A stretch of 7,005 bases of DNA from Candidatus Tepidiaquacellales bacterium UBA6667 (GCA_002455255.1 DKKL01000038.1:60266-67270), one strand, 5' to 3'. Numbered from the stretch's first letter, positions 1 to 5,372 are shown. Program-made: numbers and translations. The notes: generated by a model not told the origin, from the sequence alone.

Positions 1-2
1 GT

Positions 3-266
3 ATTGATGATGCATTGGATGAAATTGATCAGTTTTCATCAATAGAATACAATCAAATAAACATAGAAGCATTCCGGACAATTCATCACAAATACAAACC
101 TACATTTGATATATTTGGTTTAACAGAATTAAAAACGGTATTTGAAGAGAATAAAAGTATATTGGATAATCCGCCTATTGATTATAATTTATTTAATCAA
201 AATCTAAAAAACTGCCGTGAGATAATCTCAAAAATTAAAACAACCATTCAAAAAGAGTTTCAATAA
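3..266 (+). CDS. C-terminal fragment of a signalling protein ending in an Hpt-like (histidine phosphotransfer) domain, cut by the window edge
   Basis: The frame is open to the left edge, so this is the last 87 codons of a longer gene. The TTG at 15 is an internal Leu codon rather than a convincing start. The segment IHHKYKP followed by FGLTELK and a Glu/Lys-rich helix fits the Hpt domain pattern (H-x-x-K-[GP], then a conserved Gly and a second helix). The phosphorylatable residue would be the second His, codon 87-89. A final amphipathic helix (NLKNCREIISKI) would complete a four-helix bundle. Hpt domains relay phosphate between receiver domains and usually sit at the C-terminus of hybrid sensor kinases or response regulators. 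The kinase or receiver part would lie outside the window. There is no clear terminator in the 101 bp that follow. The reading frame is secure; the Hpt assignment is motif-based and only moderately sure. Confidence 0.6.
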   Translation: MDDALDEIDQFSSIEYNQINIEAFRTIHHKYKPTFDIFGLTELKTVFEENKSILDNPPIDYNLFNQNLKNCREIISKIKTTIQKEFQ

Positions 267-320
267 TATTTAAGTAAATTAAAATTATGTAAAATAATTT
301 AATTCTTAAAAAAGGTGTTT

Positions 321-348
321 TTTGTTTTGATTTAATTATTTACATTTA
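321..348 (+). promoter_or_regulatory. Weak candidate promoter for the secreted propeller gene
   Basis: TACATTTA at 341-348 matches the Bacteroidota -7 box TAnnTTTG at all but the last base. A TTTG lies at 321-324, but the 16-nt spacer is shorter than the usual 19-21. The position, just upstream of the 368 start, is right. This is a motif match only. Confidence 0.25.
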
Positions 349-358
349 GAAAAATAAT

Positions 359-363
359 GGAGG
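359..363 (+). promoter_or_regulatory. Shine-Dalgarno site GGAGG for the 368 start
   Basis: GGAGG lies 4 nt before the ATG at 368. It fixes the start of the secreted protein, and it is the only full-strength Shine-Dalgarno site seen in front of a gene in this window. Confidence 0.75.
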
Positions 364-367
364 ATAT

Positions 368-2038
368 ATGAAAAATTTCATATTAATTATTACCACGCTT
401 TTAACCGCTATAATAACGCCTTTAAAAGCACAAGATTTCAATCAGGGAGTAACATTTAAACCTGTCTTTAATACGCTTTATGATTTGCAAAGCACAAGTT
501 CACCGAGAAACATTGTCCAAAATCCTATGAACCGAGATGAAATTCATGTTGTGATGACTCATTCAGGTTATGAGGATATTACATTTCAAAACAGAGTAAC
601 AAAATATTTTTACAGTCATGATGAGGGAGGATTTTGGTCATTTATTGCCGATGTTCCATTAGGCAATTCTTCATTTCCAAATATTTCACTTTCATCTAAC
701 GGAAGTGCTTTAGTTGCTAACCATTCCCTTAATTCCGGACAAATGTCTGTAAACGTATATAGTGATGCTGTTGCAGGTTTAGGTGCATTTAATACATTAA
801 ACCCAAAATCACAATTTTCAAATTATTCAGGACTTTGGGGAAAGGTCTTGGGGTTAAATACGATTCAAGGAGTTGGTGATAACAAATTTATATTGATTTC
901 TGCCGACAACTTAAGACCTGTATTAGTTGGAAAATCATTAACGACTCCAAATTTTGTAAATTCAAATTCCACACCTGATTTTGATGTTGCGGAAGGATAT
1001 TCAATCGCAAAATCTGCAGGAGGGAAAATTGGAATCGCATATTTGGGATCGGGTGTTGATATGAATGATGTTTTTTTTATTGAATCAACTGATCACGGCA
1101 ATACATTTTCTACACCGATAAAAATATTTGACTGGGTTGACAACGGTTCCTACAGTTTAGGAGCATTTAAAACAGTGAGTTTAGTTTATTATCATAATTT
1201 TCCTTATGTAGCATTTGATGTTGTGAATGTGAATAATATGGGAAGTTATCTTCCTGATATTTCTGCACAGTTGCGAATTTGGTCAAATATATATCCCGGT
1301 ACTGACCCGAGCAGAAGCAGAGAAATAGCTACTCCATTTCAGAAATATATCTACACCGGGACAACAGAATTGTTGGCGTCAGTATGCAGACCTTCATTAG
1401 GAGTATTTAGAACTACTGAAAGTCTAATTCATGATAATTCATTATTTTTAACATATAATGTTGTAACACAAAATAATATTAACGGTGAAAATTTTACGGA
1501 TGTAAAGTTAACAAAATATTTGCCGTCAAGTATGATTTTTCAAGGTATCTTGGACATAAAATTTCCCGGACAACAGCTTGATTATAAATATCCAAACCTT
1601 TCAGAATATTCAGTCGGAAAAATGGCATTGGGAATGTTGGTAGATTCTATGCCCGGTTCATTTGTAAATGGCGGACAGAAATCACTCGCAACATATTATT
1701 TTGTATCTCTTGATCAGTCGAAGTATTGGTTTTGGAATCCTGTTACAAATATTGAAACTGAAGGAATTATAGCAGATAAATTTTCATTAAGTCAAAATTA
1801 TCCAAATCCTTTCAATCCGGAAACATCAATTAAATTTTCAGTTCCTGAAAATGTGAATGTGAAACTTTCAGTATATGACTTAACAGGAAAATTGGTTTCG
1901 GTATTGGTTGATAAACAAATGAATCAAGGAGAGTATAGAGTTAATTTCAATTCTAATTCACTGCCGGCAGGAACATATATATATAAACTTTCTGCAGGAA
2001 ATTTTTCAGAAACAAGGAAAATGGTGTTAGTGAAATAG
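368..2038 (+). CDS. Secreted Asp-box (sialidase-like) beta-propeller protein with T9SS C-terminal sorting domain
   Basis: A 556-aa exported protein. Residues 1-21 form a signal peptide (Lys, hydrophobic IILITT-like core, cleavage near LKA|QD). Residues about 25-465 are rich in beta-strand-like segments and carry two Asp-box motifs, SHDEGGFW (83-90) and STDHGNTF (240-247). This suggests a BNR/sialidase-type propeller. I do not see the Arg triad or other catalytic set that would make it a confident sialidase. Residues about 470-556 are a type A T9SS sorting domain: NYPNPFNP (477-484), VYDLTGKLV, then PAGTYIYKL and a Lys-rich end. In this family the tail directs outer-membrane translocation, then cleavage and surface attachment or release. 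The start is supported by GGAGG at 359-363. The gene stands alone and ends in the hairpin at 2053-2085. The role is unknown; binding or degrading extracellular polymers is possible. Confidence 0.9.
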   Translation: MKNFILIITTLLTAIITPLKAQDFNQGVTFKPVFNTLYDLQSTSSPRNIVQNPMNRDEIHVVMTHSGYEDITFQNRVTKYFYSHDEGGFWSFIADVPLGNSSFPNISLSSNGSALVANHSLNSGQMSVNVYSDAVAGLGAFNTLNPKSQFSNYSGLWGKVLGLNTIQGVGDNKFILISADNLRPVLVGKSLTTPNFVNSNSTPDFDVAEGYSIAKSAGGKIGIAYLGSGVDMNDVFFIESTDHGNTFSTPIKIFDWVDNGSYSLGAFKTVSLVYYHNFPYVAFDVVNVNNMGSYLPDISAQLRIWSNIYPGTDPSRSREIATPFQKYIYTGTTELLASVCRPSLGVFRTTESLIHDNSLFLTYNVVTQNNINGENFTDVKLTKYLPSSMIFQGILDIKFPGQQLDYKYPNLSEYSVGKMALGMLVDSMPGSFVNGGQKSLATYYFVSLDQSKYWFWNPVTNIETEGIIADKFSLSQNYPNPFNPETSIKFSVPENVNVKLSVYDLTGKLVSVLVDKQMNQGEYRVNFNSNSLPAGTYIYKLSAGNFSETRKMVLVK

Positions 2039-2052
2039 AATTACACGCATCC

Positions 2053-2085
2053 TGTGTTCAGATATTTACAAAATATCTGAACACA
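2053..2085. terminator. Perfect 15-bp hairpin, likely bidirectional terminator between converging genes
   Basis: The arms at 2053-2067 and 2071-2085 are perfectly complementary, with a 3-nt loop (ACA). The hairpin lies 14 bp after the stop of the propeller gene. It overlaps the last codons and stop (2058-2060) of the converging minus-strand gene. Neither side has a strong T-run, so termination may rely on stem stability, or the hairpin may protect mRNA 3' ends. Confidence 0.7.
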
Positions 2086-2426
2086 AGAGATGTTAAAAGT
2101 GCATATGTGAAGCTCATTAGGGTTCCGATTAAAACATACTCGGTTTTTTTCTCCGGTTTGTTTTTATCACTGTATCGGAGAATTGATTTTGCAGCGATAA
2201 GCAAGCCGACAGCTTCATATTGATTTATTAATACAAATGTAACGATTAATATTCTTTCAAGTATTCCAATCAGCAAACCCGCACTTTCCAAACTGTCGTT
2301 TTCTGTTTCATCAGCTTCAAGTTGTCTTCTCCATTTTGCGGTAATCATATTAATAAGGCGACTCGCAGGGTAAGTATTTAACAGATATAGCATAAGAGCA
2401 AGAATTATTTTATTAAGTTCAGCCAT
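2058..2426 (-). CDS. Small membrane protein resembling the C-terminal half of DUF3307 proteins
   Basis: A 122-aa protein starting 3 nt after the satD stop, so almost certainly translated from the same mRNA. Hydrophobic segments lie at about 5-20, 48-66, 69-82 and 97-119. A charged stretch (KWRRQLEADETEND, 31-44) separates the first two. The motifs SAGLLIGILERILI (48-61), EAVGLLIAAKSILRYSD (71-87) and TEYVLIGTLMSF (95-106) match, from memory, the C-terminal region of DUF3307 proteins that often follow satD in Bacteroidota. Those are usually near 240 aa and begin with a separate membrane domain containing a GDFxLQ-type motif, which is absent here. The gene is not obviously broken: its spacing to satD is tight and its start is clean. 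The molecular function is unknown, and no strong Shine-Dalgarno is visible. The stop codon lies inside the terminator stem. Confidence 0.75.
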   Translation of the reverse strand: MAELNKIILALMLYLLNTYPASRLINMITAKWRRQLEADETENDSLESAGLLIGILERILIVTFVLINQYEAVGLLIAAKSILRYSDKNKPEKKTEYVLIGTLMSFTYALLTSLVFRYFVNI

Positions 2427-2429
2427 TTT

Positions 2430-3080
2430 CTATTTCACATTTCTTAAAATAAACAATCTTGAAAAATTTATAGCTTCCTTCAGTTCATTCCAGTTAGAAA
2501 GTTTTACTCTTTGATTTACCGATGCCTGAGTAATTTTAATTTTTTTGGAAATTTCAATTTGGTTATATCCGTTAAGTGCGTAATAAACAACTTCTGCCTG
2601 TGGAAAAGACCAGTTTTGGATTAGCGGTTCCATTAAAGTACAGATGATTGAGAATATTTCATTAAACTGTTCATATCTTGAAACAATTTTAATTAACGCG
2701 TCTGAATTTTTCATTTCGTCAAGTCCCCTACCGGAATATACAAATGCTTCGCCGTCAGATTCAATAATTTTTGATCTAAGTTTATTTACTTTTCCGATAC
2801 CAATTGAAATACGTGCATCAGGTTTAGAATTTTTTATTTTGATTCTGGATTTAATAATATATGCTCTTATATATAGTGCGACCAGCAGAGCTTCTGCAGG
2901 ATTTTTTATAACACCTTGGAAGCTATCACCTCTGAAAATTTCAATTTCTCTTTCTGTGATTCGTTTTCTTTCAAGCTCGGCAAAACATTTTTTAAGTTCA
3001 GAAGTAAGTTTTAATTTTGACTTAGCGTCAAGCTGTGTGAAAGAAACAATATCGCCTGTGATTACTGCTTTAAATTTCAT
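2430..3080 (-). CDS. SatD family protein: cyclase-like domain plus C-terminal helix-turn-helix
   Basis: A 216-aa soluble protein. The N-terminus AVITGDIVSFTQL (5-17), the RGDSFQ motif (50-55), ISIGIG (91-96) and EAFVYSGRGLDEM (111-123) are hallmarks of the SatD family. They line up in order with class III nucleotide cyclase motifs (DIxxFT, GDxF, IGI, and a late xxAxRL-like segment). Asp10 and Asp52 would be the two metal-binding positions. Residues about 158-195 look like a sigma-70 region 4-type helix-turn-helix (AEVVYYALNGYNQIEISKK, then TQASVNQRVK), so the protein probably binds DNA. It is the first gene of a two-gene operon, 3 nt before the DUF3307-like gene. Two palindromic repeats abut its ATG and no Shine-Dalgarno is visible, which suggests autoregulation. 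SatD was named from an acid-tolerance operon of Streptococcus mutans; its biochemical role is unclear. The family call is confident, while cyclase or regulatory activity is inferred. Confidence 0.85.
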   Translation of the reverse strand: MKFKAVITGDIVSFTQLDAKSKLKLTSELKKCFAELERKRITEREIEIFRGDSFQGVIKNPAEALLVALYIRAYIIKSRIKIKNSKPDARISIGIGKVNKLRSKIIESDGEAFVYSGRGLDEMKNSDALIKIVSRYEQFNEIFSIICTLMEPLIQNWSFPQAEVVYYALNGYNQIEISKKIKITQASVNQRVKLSNWNELKEAINFSRLFILRNVK

Positions 3081-3129
3081 TATAGGTTATATGACCTATA
3101 TTTATAGATTATAGGTTATATGACCTAAT
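3079..3129 (-). promoter_or_regulatory. Two 20-bp direct repeats, each a near-palindrome, abutting the satD start: probable operator
   Basis: The same 20 bases occur exactly at 3079-3098 and 3108-3127, a 29-bp period. Each contains TAGGTTATATGACCTA, with TAGGT and ACCTA as inverted arms around 6 bp. In the start-proximal copy the arms extend to 7 bp (TATAGGT 3081-3087, ACCTATA 3094-3100). That copy covers the bases immediately before the ATG, where a ribosome site would lie. The distal copy overlaps a TATAAT-like sequence on the minus strand (3108-3113). The symmetry and doubling fit binding of a dimeric repressor, perhaps SatD itself through its helix-turn-helix. A regulatory RNA hairpin is an alternative. 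Confidence 0.65.
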
Positions 3130-3251
3130 TTATAAAAATCCTGTGAATATGTCTATACTAATTGTGGGTGTGGGGTGAATGGAAATGATACACCACGATT
3201 TAACACATTTTAAACTTAGTGAAATCGGGACGGGATTTCATTTACAGTTAA

Positions 3252-3303
3252 GAGATTCTTTCCCGATAAGTCGGGGCAGGCTGTCGCTTCGCTCAGAATG
3301 ACA
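3252..3303 (+). repeat. Half-element of the TGTCAT/ATGACA repeat family
   Basis: This stretch ends in CAGAATGACA (3294-3303), the right end of the full elements, and contains the GTCGCTTCGCT segment shared with 3415-3425. It lacks the left end. Its interior has a small hairpin, CCCGA-taag-TCGGG (3262-3275), instead of the CCCCGTAGGGG hairpin of other copies. It joins the full element at 3311-3393 to form one half of a tandem duplication. Confidence 0.6.
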
Positions 3304-3310
3304 AAAGTGA

Positions 3311-3393
3311 TGTCATCCTGAACGAAGTGAAGGATCTCATGTCTTAGATTCTTCGGTCGCAAGCTCCTCCCCGTAGGGGCAAGCAGAATGACA
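3311..3393 (+). repeat. 83-bp MITE-like palindromic element, copy 1
   Basis: It begins TGTCATCCTG and ends CAGAATGACA, which are inverted repeats of each other at 9 of 10 positions. Inside is an imperfect hairpin (AAGGATCT ... AGATTCTT) and a CCCCGTAGGGG hairpin. It matches the copy at 3446-3528 at 76 of 83 positions by eye. Similar 'TCATCCTGA..GAAGGATCT' elements are widespread non-coding repeats in bacterial genomes. No transposase is present, so any mobility would be non-autonomous. Confidence 0.7.
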
Positions 3394-3396
3394 TAA

Positions 3397-3438
3397 GTTC
3401 TCAAGGGATTCTTCGTCGCTTCGCTCCTCAGAATGACA
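3397..3438 (+). repeat. 42-bp exact direct repeat, left copy (pairs with 5154-5195)
   Basis: These 42 bases recur exactly and in the same orientation at 5154-5195, on the other side of the transporter gene, 1757 bp away. The unit is a half-element ending in CAGAATGACA (3429-3438) and containing TTCGTCGCTTCGCTCC. Recombination between the copies would remove the transporter gene. Confidence 0.8.
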
Positions 3439-3445
3439 GAAGTCG

Positions 3446-3528
3446 TGTCATCCTGAGTGAAACGAAGGATCTCATGTCTTAGATCCTTCGGTCGCAAGCT
3501 CCTCCCCGTAGGGGCAGACAGAATGACA
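3446..3528 (+). repeat. 83-bp MITE-like palindromic element, copy 2
   Basis: Same length and ends (TGTCATCCTG, CAGAATGACA) as copy 1. This copy has the better internal hairpin: CGAAGGATCT (3463-3472) and AGATCCTTCG (3481-3490) pair perfectly over 10 bp around an 8-nt loop. Several differences from copy 1 fall inside or beside this stem. One of them (T/C in the right arm) restores a pair that is G-U in copy 1. Confidence 0.7.
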
Positions 3529-3565
3529 TAAGGTGAGGCTCCTTCTAAGGGGGCGTTGTTAATAA

Positions 3566-3581
3566 GTTCTCTCAGGAGAAC
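3566..3581. terminator. Small hairpin just past the transporter stop, possible weak terminator
   Basis: GTTCTC (3566-3571) and GAGAAC (3576-3581) pair perfectly around a 4-nt loop, 22 bp beyond the minus-strand stop at 3603. In the minus direction it is followed by TTATTAAC, only a weak T-tract. It may instead be a remnant of the adjoining repeats. Confidence 0.3.
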
Positions 3582-3602
3582 GTAGTAAGAATGAAAGTAT
3601 GT

Positions 3603-4793
3603 TTAAGATTCGGATTTAAGAAAAATATCGCCTGACTTTCTGAGAAGAATAAAAAATGATAAAGAAATAAATCCAAAAATTGAAATCATAATCCAGGCAA
3701 CATCATAGCTAAACTTTTCAGCAACAAAGTTTGTGATAACCGGAGAAATCATAAACGCTACACTTCCAACAAGTGAATACCATGCAATGATATTTTTATG
3801 CGATTCTTTTTCGAGAGATGCCGCAATTGCCCAAAGATAAGGTAAGCATAACATTTCTGATATTGTAAGTAGCGTTACAAATATAATTTGGGTGAACAAC
3901 GAAGTCCCTGAAAGTAAGATTAGAGAAGAGAGGGCTCCGATTAATAATCCGAGAGCAACCGAAACAGAATTTAGATTTTTTTTACCAATGTAATTAACAA
4001 TCTGAATTTCAAACAGAATAATTATTAGAGCATTTCCGCTGATAAGTAATCCGATTGTGCTTTCATTTATTTTGCAAAAATCTTTTAGATATAGAGGATA
4101 AGAATTGAAGAATATAAAAAATACAGTGTAATAGAAAAGAATAACAATTATAAAATATAAAAGTCTAAGATTAGTTTTACCTTCGAGAGTAATTTTATTT
4201 TTAGGTTCAACTTTTTTATCGTTGAAATTTCTCAATGCAATTAAAATGAATGTAAGAGCGAGCCAACAGGTAACAGCATCAACCCAAAAGAGGGCTGAGT
4301 ATGAAATTGTTGTGAGAAATCCACCAAGTGAAGTGCCTACTGCGAAAGCTATGTTAATTGCCAGTCGGTATAATGCAGATGCTTTGGGAAGATTTTCAGG
4401 TTTTAGTGATTGTGTGAAAAAATAAAGAGTTGCAGGTCTTGTCCATTCCTGTACACATCCGAGAATAAAAAGCAAGATTGCAAGTAAAATGATACCGTTT
4501 GAGTAATATACAAGAATTAAAAATACTCCCATTAAGGAAAGAGAGAGTTTAATTGTTTTTAGACTACCGAATTTTTTAGCGAAGAATCCGCCGAGATAAG
4601 AACCGACGATAATACCCGCACCCATTACACCAATAAGTAAGCCGGTTTCTGCTATAGAAAGATTTTGTTCTTCTTTAAGCCATATGCTGAGGAATGGCAT
4701 AACCATTGCCCCGACACGATTGATAAACATAACAACGGTGAATATCCAAACTGTTTTGTCTAAACCTTTATATGCTTCTAAGAACTTTTTCAT
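3603..4793 (-). CDS. Major facilitator superfamily (MFS) transporter, DHA1/MdtH-like
   Basis: A 396-aa protein, about the normal length for a 12-helix MFS permease, with two six-helix halves split by a charged loop at about 189-208 (NFNDKKVEPKNK). The motif A region between helices 2 and 3 reads GSYLGGFFAKKFGSLKT (64-80), a loose form of GxxxDRxGRR lacking the Asp. The segment YRLAINIAFAVGTSLGGF (142-159) matches the helix-5 motif C-like signature of drug/proton antiporters (RxxxNxGxxxGxxxGG). An acidic residue in helix 1 is missing, but Arg26 (NRVG) is typical. Relatives export drugs or small solutes using the proton gradient; the substrate cannot be told. The gene stands alone. Upstream there is no Shine-Dalgarno and only a weak -7-like box (minus strand, 4824-4831). 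Repeat clusters flank it on both sides. Confidence 0.85.
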   Translation of the reverse strand: MKKFLEAYKGLDKTVWIFTVVMFINRVGAMVMPFLSIWLKEEQNLSIAETGLLIGVMGAGIIVGSYLGGFFAKKFGSLKTIKLSLSLMGVFLILVYYSNGIILLAILLFILGCVQEWTRPATLYFFTQSLKPENLPKASALYRLAINIAFAVGTSLGGFLTTISYSALFWVDAVTCWLALTFILIALRNFNDKKVEPKNKITLEGKTNLRLLYFIIVILFYYTVFFIFFNSYPLYLKDFCKINESTIGLLISGNALIIILFEIQIVNYIGKKNLNSVSVALGLLIGALSSLILLSGTSLFTQIIFVTLLTISEMLCLPYLWAIAASLEKESHKNIIAWYSLVGSVAFMISPVITNFVAEKFSYDVAWIMISIFGFISLSFFILLRKSGDIFLKSES

Positions 4794-4862
4794 TTATATT
4801 AAAACTTTTTTCGAGAATTGATACGAATTTAACTAATTGTATTTGTTGAAACATTTCCATAA

Positions 4863-4938
4863 GTCCCTCGACTTATTTGTTTCCGCAGGAGTCCTCATTT
4901 ATATTTTTTTTTGAGAGGGACTCCTGCGGGAGAGGGAC
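4863..4938. repeat. Nested inverted repeat (two-stage hairpin) at the edge of the second repeat cluster
   Basis: Inner arms CCGCAGGAGTCC (4883-4894) and GGACTCCTGCGG (4918-4929) pair perfectly over 12 bp. Outer arms GTCCCTC (4863-4869) and GAGGGAC (4932-4938) pair perfectly over 7 bp. The inner loop contains a run of nine T. The left half (4863-4897) resembles 5126-5160 (CGAC...GT, then TTCGCAGG...TCTCA), so it belongs to a further repeat family. It lies upstream of both flanking genes, so it is unlikely to be their terminator. Confidence 0.65.
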
Positions 4939-4946
4939 AACCGTTA

Positions 4947-5015
4947 TGTCATCCTGAACGAAGAGAAGGATCTCATGTCTTAGATTCTTCGGTCGCAAGC
5001 TCCCTCAGAATGACA
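4947..5015 (+). repeat. 69-bp MITE-like element, copy 3, with internal deletion
   Basis: It has the same TGTCATCCTG and CAGAATGACA ends and the same GAAGGATCT-hairpin interior as the 83-bp copies. It lacks about 14 bp that hold the CCCCGTAGGGG hairpin in copies 1 and 2. It overlaps the start of the first 101-bp unit. Confidence 0.65.
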
Positions 5016-5103
5016 TTAGGTGAAGCTCCATCCCCGTAGGGGCAGGCAGAATGACAGAATTTTTCTAATCCTCCCCCTAAATCCCCCTCCAAAGGGGGAC
5101 TTT
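5003..5103 (+). repeat. 101-bp direct repeat, copy 1 (pairs with 5183-5283)
   Basis: It matches 5183-5283 at 96 of 101 positions, offset exactly 180 bp. It contains two CAGAATGACA ends (5006-5015, 5047-5056) and a CCCCGTAGGGG hairpin. It finishes with TCCCCC-tccaaa-GGGGGA (5082-5099), part of the 'AAATCCCCCTCCAAAGGGGG' repeat common in this bacterial group. Confidence 0.8.
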
Positions 5104-5153
5104 ACTCTTTCCTCTGCTGCATCCACTCCCGACAAGTGTTGGTTTTCGCAGGG

Positions 5154-5195
5154 GTTCTCAAGGGATTCTTCGTCGCTTCGCTCCTCAGAATGACA
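5154..5195 (+). repeat. 42-bp exact direct repeat, right copy (pairs with 3397-3438)
   Basis: Identical over 42 bases to the copy at 3397-3438. It runs into the second 101-bp unit, sharing its CAGAATGACA end (5186-5195). Confidence 0.8.
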
Positions 5196-5283
5196 TTAGG
5201 TGAGGCTCCTTCCCCGTAGGGGCAGGCAGAATGACAGAGGTTTTCTAATCCTCCCCCAAAATCCCCCTCCAAAGGGGGACTTT
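5183..5283 (+). repeat. 101-bp direct repeat, copy 2
   Basis: Second copy of the 5003-5103 unit, with five substitutions and no indels. It ends abruptly at 5283, where the AT-rich upstream region of the NlpC/P60 gene begins. Confidence 0.8.
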
Positions 5284-5290
5284 CAGAACA

Positions 5291-5307
5291 CTCAATTTAT
5301 AATTGAG
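5291..5307. repeat. 17-bp perfect palindrome upstream of the NlpC/P60 promoter
   Basis: CTCAATT (5291-5297) and AATTGAG (5301-5307) are perfect inverted arms around TAT. It lies about 35-60 bp upstream of the proposed promoter. It could be an operator or a chance AT-rich hairpin. Confidence 0.3.
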
Positions 5308-5341
5308 AATTTATTCGTTACAAAATACAAATTGTAAATCA

Positions 5342-5372
5342 TTTAATATATAAATCACTTATAGTATATTTG
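5342..5372 (+). promoter_or_regulatory. Bacteroidota-type promoter for the NlpC/P60 gene
   Basis: TATATTTG (5365-5372) is a full match to the -7 box TAnnTTTG. TTTA at 5342-5345 is a 3-of-4 match to the -33 box TTTG, with the expected 19-nt spacer. Transcription would begin near 5377, which rules out the TTG at 5370 as a start codon and leaves a short leader before the ATG at 5391. Confidence 0.55.

Larger units (their letters stand above)
3130..3602. other. Intergenic region between satD and the transporter gene, largely repeat-derived
   Basis: No credible gene was found here. Bases 3130-3250 are unique AT-rich sequence that should hold the satD promoter (minus strand); I could not pick a convincing one. 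From about 3252 to 3532 the sequence becomes visibly GC-richer and is made of short repeat elements described separately. An open frame on the minus strand across 3216-3497 is translated repeat, not a gene. Confidence 0.7.

Noticed and set aside
1071..1078. Run of eight T inside the propeller gene as a slippage (phase-variation) site
   Set aside because: The frame reads through correctly, and runs of this length are expected in such AT-rich DNA.
2644..3114. 156-codon plus-strand open frame
   Set aside because: It lies antisense to satD and its operator; the satD frame has clear family motifs and this one has none.
3216..3497. 93-codon open frame on the minus strand
   Set aside because: It is a translation of the intergenic repeats (RHEILRFTQDD-type strings repeated within itself), a known kind of spurious protein, with no independent coding signal.
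4222..4425. 67-codon plus-strand open frame
   Set aside because: Antisense inside the transporter gene, with no recognisable domain.
3252..5283. CRISPR array
   Set aside because: Repeats are long, diverged, hairpin-rich and spaced unevenly, with no regular unique spacers and no cas genes.
3252..5283. Composite transposon carrying the transporter
   Set aside because: No transposase, no target-site duplication and no inverted outer ends were found. The clusters look like accumulated intergenic repeats, though recombination between them remains possible.
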